A stretch of DNA of 64,000 nt, taken from Xanthomonas theicola. Lineage in GTDB: Bacteria > Pseudomonadota > Gammaproteobacteria > Xanthomonadales > Xanthomonadaceae. The notes below the pieces were generated by a model that was given only the letters and a program-made list of their open reading frames with translations, searched no databases and was not told where the DNA came from. Positions 56,260-64,000 of this stretch are shown one piece after another. The translations under genes were made by a program, and so were the position numbers. Where the stretch lies: positions 4,318,001 through 4,382,000 of the forward strand of contig NZ_CP049017.1 in NCBI RefSeq assembly GCF_014236795.1, written 5' to 3'. The stretch's first letter is position 1; each line of letters starts with the position of its first letter.

Positions 56260-56820
56260 TTAGCTTGCGTGTGCGTAAAGAACCGGCCAAGACCGCGTCG
56301 TCGTCGCGTGTGCGGCCCCGGCGGCGCGGGCAACGCCCGGGTCTGCAGGCGCGCGCTGATCGCCGGGCGGCAGGCATCGATCGCTTCCAGGACGATCTCG
56401 CGCAGGTCGATGGCTTGTTCGACCAGACGCAGTTTGCCGGTGCGCACCCGCGACAGGCCGAGCGGATCGCCGACCAGGCGGTGCATGTGCACGACCGCGT
56501 ACTCGATGATCTGTTGCATGCGCACCAGTTCGGCGGGCGCTAGAGCGTCGGCATCGACCCGGCGATGCGGATCGGCCGTGCGCTGCACGCTCTGGCGCAA
56601 CCGGGTCGGCCCATCGGCCACGGTGAACCCCTGATTGGGATCGGACTCGATGAAGTGCTCGCCGGTCAGGAACGTGGCCGCCTGCCAGTGGTGCGCGAGC
56701 GTGGTCTTGCCGCAGTCGATCGGTCCGGCGGTCAGGTTGAAGTTGAACGAGAATTCGGGCAATCCTCCACCCAGTACCTGGTCGAGCCTGGGCACGCCGG
56801 TCGCCTGCGCCCGGGGAGCG
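56260..56820 (-). pseudogene. Fragments of a KaiC-like ATPase and a histidine kinase
   Basis: [20 protein letters not shown] with [10 protein letters not shown] (about 56688-56815) resembles the Walker A region of KaiC/RadA-like ATPases. [60 protein letters not shown] (56340-56522) is the phosphoacceptor-side region of a sensor kinase. The segment between, [26 protein letters not shown] cannot place. No part makes a complete domain; the region is gene debris next to the IS scar. Confidence 0.6.
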
Positions 56821-56882
56821 CGAACCGGTCTGCAGCGTGATCCGCGCGATGCCGTCGCCGCCAGCGGCGCGGCGCCGCGAAT

Positions 56883-57530
56883 TCAGGCGGGCGCGGCGAT
56901 CGTGCGCGAGCCGAGGATGATCATGCGCAGCATCGCGCTGATCTGCCGGATCAGCTCCGGGTCCTTCTCCGGCGGCAGGTCCATCGCGGTGGCGCCCATC
57001 GCGAACACCAGCCGGGTGATCGCCTTGGACACCAGCGCCGGCTCGTGCAGCGGCGCGTCGTCGATCGCGGCCAAGCGGATCAGGTCCACGCGCAGCTCTT
57101 CCTCGAAGTAGTTCAGCTCGCGGTCCACCGCGCGCTTGAACGCGTCCGAGCCGACCGTGCCCTCGCGCAGCAGCACGTGCAGCAGCTTGTCGTCGGCGCG
57201 CAGCTGCTCCATGAAGGTTTCCACCGAACCGAGGATGACGCTGCGGTGGCTGCCGGCGGCGCGCTGCCGCGCCTGGCCGATGATGGTGCGCAGCGAACTG
57301 CCGGCCAGGTCGATCAGCGCCACCGCCAGTTCGTCCATGTCGCGGAACTGGCGGTAGAAGCTGTTCGGCGCGATGCCGGCCTGGCGGGTCACCTCGCGCA
57401 GGCTCAGGGTGGACACGCTGCGGTGCGGCCCGATCAGCTTCAACGCCGCCGCCAGCAGGTCTTCGCGCGAGATCGCGCTCTTGCGCGCGGGCAGCGCGTC
57501 CTCGGGCAGAAGCAGGGACATGGCGGTCAT
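56883..57530 (-). CDS. fabR: TetR-type repressor, FabR-like
   Basis: This 215-residue DNA-binding repressor has an HTH (SREDLLAAALKLIGPHRSVSTLSLREVTRQAGIAPNSFYRQFRDMDELAVAL) and a ligand-binding part with LLHVLLREGTVGSDAFKRAVDREL, close in style to E. coli FabR. FabR-type proteins sense unsaturated acyl-CoA/ACP and repress fatty acid desaturation genes. It is divergent from a ferredoxin-reductase and a desaturase gene with an operator-like palindrome between. ATG 57530 is used; 57521 is possible. Confidence 0.87.
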   Translation of the reverse strand: MTAMSLLLPEDALPARKSAISREDLLAAALKLIGPHRSVSTLSLREVTRQAGIAPNSFYRQFRDMDELAVALIDLAGSSLRTIIGQARQRAAGSHRSVILGSVETFMEQLRADDKLLHVLLREGTVGSDAFKRAVDRELNYFEEELRVDLIRLAAIDDAPLHEPALVSKAITRLVFAMGATAMDLPPEKDPELIRQISAMLRMIILGSRTIAAPA

Positions 57531-57576
57531 GGAGGGCTGGGCGAGGCAGGAGCCGGATCATACCTCCTTCGCCAAA

Positions 57577-57590
57577 TATACAGTTGTATA
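57577..57590. promoter_or_regulatory. Operator-like palindrome TATACA-GT-TGTATA
   Basis: A perfect inverted repeat of six bases around a 2-base centre lies in the fabR-desaturase gap. Its right half overlaps a -35-like TAGACA (57589-57594), followed after 16 bases by TATAGT (57611-57616). Binding of a TetR protein here would block the promoter. Confidence 0.65.
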
Positions 57591-57616
57591 GACATATGTA
57601 TCTGCGCCTGTATAGT
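57589..57616 (+). promoter_or_regulatory. Probable sigma70 promoter of the ferredoxin reductase-desaturase operon
   Basis: TAGACA at 57589-57594, a 16-base gap and TATAGT at 57611-57616. Transcription would begin near 57623, so the mRNA would have almost no leader before the ATG at 57624, where no Shine-Dalgarno is visible. This is an inference. Confidence 0.5.
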
Positions 57617-57623
57617 GGCACGC

Positions 57624-58700
57624 ATGAACGCTCTCCGTCGCCCCGCTTCCGCCCGCTCCACCGCTCGCGCTCTGCGCGCCTGGGTGCAGCCGGAGGTGTT
57701 CGATTTCTGGTCCACGCGCATCCATCCGCTGTGGACCTGGCAGCGCCCGCGCGCGCGGCTGCTGCAACGCGAACGCGCCAGCAGCGATGCGGTGACTCTG
57801 ATCCTCAAGGCCAACTGCCACTGGCGCGGCCTGCGCGCCGGCCAGCACGCGCAGTTGGGCGTGGAGATCGACGGGCGCCGCCTGAGCCGCAGCTACAGCC
57901 CCACGCCGCTGCCGGGCGGGCGCCTGGCGATCACGGTCAAGGCGATCGACGGCGGCCGCGTCAGCCAGTACCTGGCCAGCGCGGCGCGGATCGGCGAGAC
58001 CTTCGAACTGGGCCAGGCGTTCGGCGACATGGTGCTGCCCGCCGCGCCGCAGGGACGCTGGCTGCTGCTGGCCGCCGGCAGCGGCATCACCCCGATGCGC
58101 GCGCTGCTGCGGCAGCTGGCCGCGGCCGGTATGCCCGCCGACGCGGACCTGATCTATTGGGCGCGGCGCCGCGAGCAACTGTGCTTCGTCGACGAACTGC
58201 AGGCGCTGGCCGCCGCGCACCCGCGTTTTCGCCTGCAACTGGCGATCACCGGCGAAGGCGCGGCGCCGGCATCGCGCGTGGACGCCCTGCCGCTGACGCA
58301 TCTGCCTGGGTTGGAGCAGGCGCAGGTGCTGGCCTGCGGCCCCGGCGGCTTCGTGCAGGCCGCGCGTGCGCGCCTGCAGGGCCGCGTCGCGCGCTTCCAG
58401 GCCGAGGCATTCAGCGCGCCGTTGCTGGCCGATGCCGCACACGGCACGGTCGCGGTGACCCTGGCGCGCAGCGGCCGGGTGCTGCAGCTGCCGCGCGGGC
58501 AGTCGCTGCTCGCCGCGCTGGAAGCCGAAGGCCTGCGTCCCAAGCACGGCTGCCGCATGGGCATCTGCAACAGCTGCGCCTGTGGCAAGCAGTCCGGGGC
58601 GACCCGCGACCTGCTCACCGGCGCGCACGGCACCGAACCGGGTTCGATGCTGAAGCTGTGCATCAACAGCGCCAGCAGCGACCTGATCCTGGACCTTTGA
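57624..58700 (+). CDS. Ferredoxin-NADP reductase with C-terminal 2Fe-2S domain, desaturase partner
   Basis: This 358-residue flavo-iron-sulfur protein has an FAD-binding domain (GRRLSRSYSPTPLPGGRLAITVKAI), an NAD(P)-binding part (LLLAAGSGITPMRALL, CGPGGFVQ) and a C-terminal plant-type ferredoxin (HGCRMGICNSCACGKQSG plus a final Cys in LKLCINSA), matching the CxxxxCxxC-Cys ligand set. It likely passes electrons from NADPH to the fatty acid desaturase encoded 11 bases downstream. It is under the FabR-type operator. Confidence 0.9.
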   Translation: MNALRRPASARSTARALRAWVQPEVFDFWSTRIHPLWTWQRPRARLLQRERASSDAVTLILKANCHWRGLRAGQHAQLGVEIDGRRLSRSYSPTPLPGGRLAITVKAIDGGRVSQYLASAARIGETFELGQAFGDMVLPAAPQGRWLLLAAGSGITPMRALLRQLAAAGMPADADLIYWARRREQLCFVDELQALAAAHPRFRLQLAITGEGAAPASRVDALPLTHLPGLEQAQVLACGPGGFVQAARARLQGRVARFQAEAFSAPLLADAAHGTVAVTLARSGRVLQLPRGQSLLAALEAEGLRPKHGCRMGICNSCACGKQSGATRDLLTGAHGTEPGSMLKLCINSASSDLILDL

Positions 58701-58711
58701 AGGACTTCCCC

Positions 58712-59836
58712 ATGGCCGCTCCCCGCAACTGCGCACTGACCCCGGCCGAATTGCAAGCCTTCGGCGACGAACTCGACGCGCTGCGCGCGCGCGCCGTCGC
58801 CACCCTGGGCGAGGCCGACGCGCGCTACATCCGCCGCATCGTCGCGGCGGTGCGCTACACCGGCCTGGCCGGGCGCGCGCTGCTGTTCCTGGGCGCGTTC
58901 GTGCACAGCGTGCTGTGGCCGGCGTGGATCGCCGGCGTGGCGCTGCTGACGCTGTCCAAGATCCTGGAGAACATGGAGCTGGGCCACAACGTGATGCACG
59001 GCCAGTACGACTGGATGGGCGATGCGCAGCTCGACGGCAATACCTACGAGTGGGACATCGTCGCCACCGGCGACAACTGGCGCAAGACGCACAACTTCAA
59101 GCACCACACCTACACCAACGTGCGCGGCATGGACGACGACATCGGCTACGGCCTGCTGCGCATCTTCCCCGAGCAGCGCTGGCGTCCGTTCTACCTGGCA
59201 CAGCCGTTCATCGCGGTGGTGTTCGCGCTGCTGTTCGAATGGGGCGTGGCGATCCAGGACCTGCGCCTGGGCCGCTGGTTCGCCGGCAAGATGAAGCGCG
59301 GCGAGCTGCGCCGCAGCTTCGCTCCGGTCGTGCGCAAGATGGGCCGGCAGATCCTGAAGGACTACGTGCTCTTCCCGGCGCTGGCCGGCCCGTTCTTCCT
59401 GACCGTGCTGCTGGGCAACCTGGCCGCCAACGTGCTGCGCAGCATCTGGACCTTCGTGATCATCTTCTGCGGCCACTTCACCGCCGATGCCGAGACCTTC
59501 CCCAAGGAGTCGATCAAAGGCGAGTCGCGCGGCCACTGGTACCTGCGCCAGTTGCGCGGTTCCTCCAACCTGGCTGGCGGCAAGCTGCTGAACGTGCTGT
59601 CGGGCAACCTGAGCCACCAGATCGAGCACCACTTCTATCCGGACATCCCGGCCAACCGCTACGCGGCGCTGGCGGTGGAGGTGAAGCAGATCTGCGCGCG
59701 CTACGGCCAGCACTACAACACCGGCTCGCTGCCGCGCCAGTTCGGACAGGTGCTGTGGCGCATCGTGCGGCATGCGTTCCCGAGCCGTCCGCGGCCGATG
59801 CGGCGGATCCAGCAAGCGGCGCAGCAGGCCGGCTGA
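58712..59836 (+). CDS. Membrane fatty acid desaturase, DesA type
   Basis: This 374-residue membrane di-iron desaturase carries three His boxes: ELGHNVMHG, THNFKHHTYTN and NLSHQIEHHFYPDIPANRY. The hydrophobic helices are LLFLGAFVHSVLWPAWIAGVALL, FIAVVFALLFEWGVAI and LAGPFFLTVLLGNLAANVL. It introduces a double bond in acyl chains, probably at delta-9 of membrane phospholipids. It is the second gene of the operon, with AGGACT as a likely ribosome site. Confidence 0.93.
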   Translation: MAAPRNCALTPAELQAFGDELDALRARAVATLGEADARYIRRIVAAVRYTGLAGRALLFLGAFVHSVLWPAWIAGVALLTLSKILENMELGHNVMHGQYDWMGDAQLDGNTYEWDIVATGDNWRKTHNFKHHTYTNVRGMDDDIGYGLLRIFPEQRWRPFYLAQPFIAVVFALLFEWGVAIQDLRLGRWFAGKMKRGELRRSFAPVVRKMGRQILKDYVLFPALAGPFFLTVLLGNLAANVLRSIWTFVIIFCGHFTADAETFPKESIKGESRGHWYLRQLRGSSNLAGGKLLNVLSGNLSHQIEHHFYPDIPANRYAALAVEVKQICARYGQHYNTGSLPRQFGQVLWRIVRHAFPSRPRPMRRIQQAAQQAG

Positions 59837-60172
59837 ACGCTGGCGCACGTCGTCGCCCGCGCAACGCACCGAACCGGGGCGCTGCGGATCGGGCCGGCCG
59901 TGGCCGCGCGCGCCGATCGCTGGCCGAGGAACAGTGTTGAATCGGCAGGACGCGAAGCGCCTGGTGCAGATCCGCGCGCGCCAGGCGGCCGCAGCGCGCG
60001 GCTGGGCGCGGGCGGCAAGGCGTGTACCGGCATGCATGGCCGCAACGCGTTTGGCAACCCCGGGGAAGCGGCCATGCACGCAGCCGTGCAGGCGCTGCGC
60101 TCGGCGCCCGTGACGCAGGACTTACGCCGGCCATGGGATGGTGTCGCTCTCCCCTCCCGCGGATCAGCGCAC
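59837..60172. other. Intergenic region before poxB, no gene seen
   Basis: 336 bp with no protein-like frame. Both flanking genes are plus strand, so the poxB promoter is expected here. I found no clear hexamers. Confidence 0.5.
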
Positions 60173-61897
60173 GTGTCGAAGATCAGCATCGCCCGGCATC
60201 TGGCCGAAACCCTCGGAAGCGCAGGCGTCGAACGCATCTGGGGGGTCACCGGCGACAGCCTCAACGGGCTTACCGATGCGTTGCGGCAGATGGGCAGCAT
60301 CGAGTGGATGCACGTGCGCCACGAGGAGGTGGCCGCGTTCGCCGCCGGCGCCGAGGCCGCGCTGACCGGCAAGCTCGCGGTCTGTGCCGGTAGCTGCGGC
60401 CCGGGCAACCTGCACCTGATCAACGGCCTGTTCGACTGCCATCGCAGCCATCAGCCAGTGCTGGCGATCGCCGCGCACATCCCCTCCTCGGAGATCGGGC
60501 TGGGCTATTTCCAGGAAACCCATCCGCAGGAACTGTTCCGCGAGTGCAGCCACTACGTGGAACTGGTCAGCAATCCGGCGCAGATGCCGGAAGTGCTGCA
60601 CCGGGCCATGCGCACCGCGATCCTGAAGCGGGGCGTGGCGGTGGTGGTGATCCCCGGCGACGTGGCGCTGCAGGAACTGCCCAAGGGCACCCCGACGGCC
60701 TGGCCGGCGCTGGCGCCGCCACGGATCCTGCCGGCCGACGCCGATGTGGAGCGCCTGGTCGAACTGCTGCAGGCGAGCGAGGCCACCACGCTACTGTGCG
60801 GCAGCGGCTGCGCCGGCGCGCACGACGAACTGGTGGCGCTGGCCGACCTGCTCGGCGCGCCGATCGTGCACGCGCTGCGCGGCAAGGAGCACGTGGAATG
60901 GGACAACCCGTTCGATGTCGGCATGACCGGCCTGATCGGCTTCAGTTCCGGCTACCAGGCCATGCTCGATTGCGACACGCTGCTGATGCTCGGCACCGAC
61001 TTCCCGTACCGCCAGTTCTATCCGAAGGACGCGACCATCGTGCAGGTCGACCGCGATCCGGCCGCGCTGGGCCGGCGCACGCCGCTGCAGCTGGGCATCG
61101 CCGCCGACGTGCGCGAGACCATCGCCGCGTTGCTGCCGAAGCTGCAGCGGCGCGAGCAGCGCCGGTTCCTGGACAAGTCGCTGGCCCACTATCGCAAGGC
61201 GCGCGAAGGGCTCGACGACCTGGCCGTGGCGGCGGCGCCCGGCGAGCCGCTGCACCCGCAGTTCGTGACCCGGATGATCGACGCGCTGGCCGACGACGAC
61301 GCGGTCTTCAGCTGCGACGTCGGCACCCCCACGGTGTGGGCGGCGCGCTACCTGACCATGAACGGCAAGCGCCGCCTGCTCGGTTCGTTTAATCACGGCT
61401 CGATGGCCAATGCGATGCCGCAAGCGCTCGGTGCGCAGGCGCAGTTCCCGCGCCGGCAGGTGATCTCGCTGTCCGGCGACGGCGGCTTCAGCATGCTGAT
61501 GGGCGACTTCATCAGCCTGGCGCAGCTGGGCCTGCCGGTGAAGGTGGTGGTCTACAACAACGCCTCGCTCGGCTTCGTGGCGATGGAGATGAAGTCGGCC
61601 GGCTACCTGGACAGCGGCACCGACCTGAGCAACCCGGACTTCGCGGCAATGAGCAATGCGATGGGCATCTTCGGCCTGCGCGTGAACGAGTCGGCGCAGT
61701 TGGAGCCGGCGCTGCGCGAGGCTTTCGCACATCCGGGGCCTGCGCTCATCGACGTGCGTGTGAGCACTCAGGAACTGGTGATCCCGCCGGCGATCAAGCT
61801 GGAGCAGGCCAGGGGCATGGGCCTGTACCTGCTGCGAGCGGTAATAAGCGGCCGCGGCGACGAGGTGATCGACCTGATGAAGACCAATCTGCGCTGA
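60173..61897 (+). CDS. poxB: Pyruvate dehydrogenase (quinone), PoxB type
   Basis: This 574-residue thiamine-diphosphate flavoenzyme converts pyruvate to acetate and CO2 and passes electrons to ubiquinone at the membrane. The N-terminal TPP domain starts [30 protein letters not shown] and has the catalytic Glu in [16 protein letters not shown]. The central FAD domain is [17 protein letters not shown]. The C-terminal TPP motif is [30 protein letters not shown]. The length fits E. coli PoxB (572). The start is GTG 60173 because the conserved region begins directly after it. Confidence 0.93.
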   Translation: MSKISIARHLAETLGSAGVERIWGVTGDSLNGLTDALRQMGSIEWMHVRHEEVAAFAAGAEAALTGKLAVCAGSCGPGNLHLINGLFDCHRSHQPVLAIAAHIPSSEIGLGYFQETHPQELFRECSHYVELVSNPAQMPEVLHRAMRTAILKRGVAVVVIPGDVALQELPKGTPTAWPALAPPRILPADADVERLVELLQASEATTLLCGSGCAGAHDELVALADLLGAPIVHALRGKEHVEWDNPFDVGMTGLIGFSSGYQAMLDCDTLLMLGTDFPYRQFYPKDATIVQVDRDPAALGRRTPLQLGIAADVRETIAALLPKLQRREQRRFLDKSLAHYRKAREGLDDLAVAAAPGEPLHPQFVTRMIDALADDDAVFSCDVGTPTVWAARYLTMNGKRRLLGSFNHGSMANAMPQALGAQAQFPRRQVISLSGDGGFSMLMGDFISLAQLGLPVKVVVYNNASLGFVAMEMKSAGYLDSGTDLSNPDFAAMSNAMGIFGLRVNESAQLEPALREAFAHPGPALIDVRVSTQELVIPPAIKLEQARGMGLYLLRAVISGRGDEVIDLMKTNLR

Positions 61898-62049
61898 TGC
61901 CAGACGCGCACGCGCAGCGGGCGTCCGGAGAACGCCGCAAGGGACGTGTAGCAGGACCTTGCAATCCGGCGGGCGCTCGCCTTCCTGTGCGCGGTGGGCG
62001 TAGCGCAGCGGTCGATGCCGTCGGCCTTGTCTGCATGCGGCTTGCCTGG

Positions 62050-62490
62050 TCAGCGTCCCGGCTTGCCGACGATCGGCGGCAAGGCATCGCCCCACGCCTC
62101 CAACGCCACCGAGTCGTGCCATTTGGCGCCGGTCGCACAAACCCCCAGGGGAACGCCGCTGCGGTCGGTGATCAGATGCCGTTTGCCGCCGAGCTTGCCG
62201 TGATCGGTCGGGTTCGCCCGGTGTAGGTCCCCTCGGGGGGGGGGGGGGGGGTAGGCCACGCTGGCCGCGTCCAGGCTGGCTCGGCTCAGGTCCAGTTTGT
62301 TGGCCCGGCGCAGTCCGGTCGGCAAGACCCGATGCAGGCGATGCCATACACCGTTGGCCTGCCAATCGCGTAGCCGTGTCGCCAGCAGGTCATGCCGCTG
62401 CCGTCGTCCAGCGCCTGGGATAGGTCCTGCCGGTGCACAGGACACAGGACTTGGACGACGCCGTTGATCGCCGATGCGCGGCCGCCCGCT
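62050..62490 (-). pseudogene. IS5-family (IS427-like) transposase remnant with poly-C run
   Basis: The remaining blocks are SGRPRIGDQ and INGVVQVLCPVHRQDLSQALDDGSGMTC in different frames, then LRDWQANGVWHRLHRVLPTGLRRANKLDLSRASLDAASV. A 17-base homopolymer (62235-62251) comes next, then NPTDHGKLGGKRHLITDRSGVPLGV...AKWHDSVALEAWGDALPPIVGKPGR. The homopolymer replaces the Arg/Gly-rich loop usually found between SV and TG-NPTDRGK. The C-terminal part is missing. Not functional. Confidence 0.75.
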
Positions 62491-62945
62491 CTGGCTGGGG
62501 CGACACCGGGCCGCGCGCGCGATTGCGCAGTGGCTGTTGCAGCAGGCCGGACGCGGCGACGTCCCGCTGGCGATCGGCCACGCGACCGCCAGCAGCATTC
62601 CCTTCAGCCAGGCGCGCTGGGCGGCACCGACCGGCCAGCGCCCGCCGACCCTGTTCGACGTGGTGCCTTGGCATATCTGCTCGCCCCGGGCCTGTGCCCG
62701 ACCGTGCCGCTGCGCATGGCCATCGACGGCCAGGGCGATACCAGGGAGGTGCCGCGTCGGGGCGGGCGGCGCGGTGGCCGGCGCCGGGGCGCAGGTCTGC
62801 CCGGTACTGACCGGCCGCGGCCGATCGCGCTGCACATGCAGCGCCTGCTGCGCTGAGGCCACCCTGCGCCGATTTGGAGTGCTCCGCTCGTCGCGGCTGA
62901 AGCCGCTCCTATAGTGATAGATAAAGGCACCGAGACGATCTGAAG
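62491..62945. other. No recognisable gene
   Basis: 455 bp between the IS remnant and metK. The open frames on both strands, such as 62474-62914 plus, show no domain I know and no clear ribosome site. A half-copy of the REP-like repeat (GTCGCGGCTGAAGCCGCTCCT) is at 62890-62912. Confidence 0.5.
62890..62912. repeat. Single arm of the REP-like repeat
   Basis: CGTCGCGGCTGAAGCCGCTC (62889-62908) and the following CTAT match the right arm of the repeat at 6517-6539. The inverse partner is not present. Confidence 0.55.
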
Positions 62946-62966
62946 ACGGGCCGCGATGCGACCCGT
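62946..62966 (-). terminator. Hairpin terminator of metK
   Basis: On the minus strand ACGGGTCGC-ATC-GCGGCCCGT forms a nine-bp stem (one G-T pair) 26 bases after the metK stop. The trailing strand has CTTC instead of a full T-run. Confidence 0.5.
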
Positions 62967-62992
62967 TTTCGTGCCAGCGCTGGTGCGCGGAC

Positions 62993-64000
62993 CTATTTCA
63001 GCTTGGCGTCGGCGCGCAGCGCGTCGGCGCGGTCGGTCTTCTCCCACGAGAACGCGGTGGCCTGGTGCTCGGCGCCGCTGCCGTCGGTGTAGGTGAACGC
63101 CTTCGGGGTGCGGCCGAAGTGGCCGTACGAGGCGGTCTGCTGGTACATCGGGTGGATCAGGTCGAGCATCTGGATGATGCCGAACGGACGCAGGTCGAAG
63201 TGCTTGCGGATCAGCGTCTCGATCTTGTCGTCGGCGATCTTGCCGGTGCCGAAGGTGGTGACCGAGATCGAGGTCGGCTCGGCCACGCCGATGGCGTAGG
63301 AGACCTGCACCTCGCAGCGGTCGGCCAGGCCGGCGGCGACCACGTTCTTGGCCACGTAGCGCGCCGCGTAGGCCGCGGAACGATCGACCTTGGACGGGTC
63401 CTTGCCGGAGAACGCACCGCCGCCGTGGCGCGCCCAGCCGCCGTAGGTGTCGACGATGATCTTGCGCCCGGTCAGGCCGCAGTCGCCGACCGGCCCGCCG
63501 ATCACGAACTTGCCGGTCGGGTTGATGTGGAACTTGGTGCCCTTGTGCAGCCACTTGGCCGGCAGCACCGGCTTGAGGATCTCCTCGCGCACCGCTTCGA
63601 CCAGGTGCTTCTGCTTGATGTCCGGGTCGTGCTGGGTGGACAGCACCACCGCGTCGATCGCGGTGGCCACGCCGTCTTCGTAGCGCAGGGTGACCTGGCT
63701 CTTGGCGTCCGGGCGCAGCCACGCCAGCGGCGAGTTCTTCTTCTTGCGGATCTTGGCCTGCTGCTCGACCAGGCGGTGCGCCAGGTGGATCGCCGCCGGC
63801 ATGAAGCTGTCGGTCTCGCGGGTGGCGTAGCCGAACATCAGGCCCTGGTCGCCGGCGCCCTGTTCCTCCGGCTTCTTGCGGTCCACGCCCTGGTTGATGT
63901 CCGGCGACTGCTTGCCGATCAGGTTGAGCACGCCGCAGGTCTCGCCGTCGAAGCCGACCTCGGAGCTGTTGTAGCCGATGTCCAGGATCACCTTGCGGGT
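62993..64000 (-). CDS. metK: S-adenosylmethionine synthase, C-terminal 336 residues, 5' end outside window
   Basis: The frame stays open to the right edge, so the N-terminal part is absent. It synthesises S-adenosylmethionine from methionine and ATP. Visible motifs are [12 protein letters not shown] (ATP-binding hexapeptide region), [51 protein letters not shown] and [19 protein letters not shown], the phosphate-binding loop. It ends [18 protein letters not shown]. Full-length MetK is about 400 residues, so about 65 are missing. Confidence 0.97.
   Translation of the reverse strand, partial: TRKVILDIGYNSSEVGFDGETCGVLNLIGKQSPDINQGVDRKKPEEQGAGDQGLMFGYATRETDSFMPAAIHLAHRLVEQQAKIRKKKNSPLAWLRPDAKSQVTLRYEDGVATAIDAVVLSTQHDPDIKQKHLVEAVREEILKPVLPAKWLHKGTKFHINPTGKFVIGGPVGDCGLTGRKIIVDTYGGWARHGGGAFSGKDPSKVDRSAAYAARYVAKNVVAAGLADRCEVQVSYAIGVAEPTSISVTTFGTGKIADDKIETLIRKHFDLRPFGIIQMLDLIHPMYQQTASYGHFGRTPKAFTYTDGSGAEHQATAFSWEKTDRADALRADAKLK

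Noticed and set aside
62474..62914. Plus-strand frame of 146 codons between the IS5 remnant and metK
   Set aside because: No recognisable domain, biased composition, and it overlaps the IS5 remnant; the function cannot be supported.

Overview
The window is a high-GC (roughly two thirds G+C) chromosomal segment of a gammaproteobacterium. The gene order smg-dprA-LysM-def-fmt-rsmB next to topA/tsaC, many Xanthomonadaceae-type hypothetical proteins, and mirror-image 'GTAGGAGCGGCTTCAGCCGCGAC' type intergenic palindromes point to Xanthomonas or a close relative. The species cannot be fixed from this sequence alone.

Layout. 1-6404: a DUF3106-type gene cut by the left edge, a MATE exporter, the signal-peptide peptidase sppA, a complete ISL3-family insertion sequence with a doubly nonsense-mutated transposase (4027-5335), a small lipoprotein and an SDR oxidoreductase. 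6568-16222 (mostly minus strand): two DUF4124-like secreted proteins, tsaC, topA, an RDD membrane protein and a multiply frameshifted relative sharing its N-terminal GYF-like domain, smg, dprA and a LysM protein. 16361-25374 (plus strand): def-fmt-rsmB, then a five-gene run of surface-glycan genes (ArnT/PMT-like glycosyltransferase, GT4, O-antigen-ligase-like protein, GT2, CDP-glycerol phosphotransferase-like protein), probably for LPS core. 25394-36699: paired bPH2 proteins, ribA, a GNAT acetyltransferase, IS630 debris, a decayed udgX-like gene, a methyltransferase, a Na+/H+ antiporter, a yadG/yadH-type ABC exporter, a frameshifted DUF3297 gene and an acidic hypothetical.

36773-43431 holds a subtilisin-like protease, a YadA-type trimeric autotransporter and a histidine kinase/response regulator pair whose 3' ends overlap. 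43561-49366 holds small hypotheticals, an IS200 remnant, motB-motA, msrB, a host-attachment-family protein and an Lrp/AsnC regulator. The regulator is divergent from dadA-alr (alanine catabolism and supply), which is followed by pbpC. 54657-56880 is a scar of IS5 and IS3 elements with truncated host genes. 56883-61897 holds a FabR-type regulator divergent from a ferredoxin-reductase/fatty-acid-desaturase pair, then poxB. The right end has an IS5-family remnant with a 17-base G run and metK, which leaves the window.

The best leads are in non-coding and decaying DNA: tandem heptanucleotide arrays between genes, a mirror palindrome over a possible leaderless desaturase promoter, long poly-G tracts, deletions of 5-bp direct repeats in the udgX relic, and an unusual density of frame disruptions in an otherwise well-preserved region. 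I did not find a clear, coherent, previously unknown defence or biosynthetic system.
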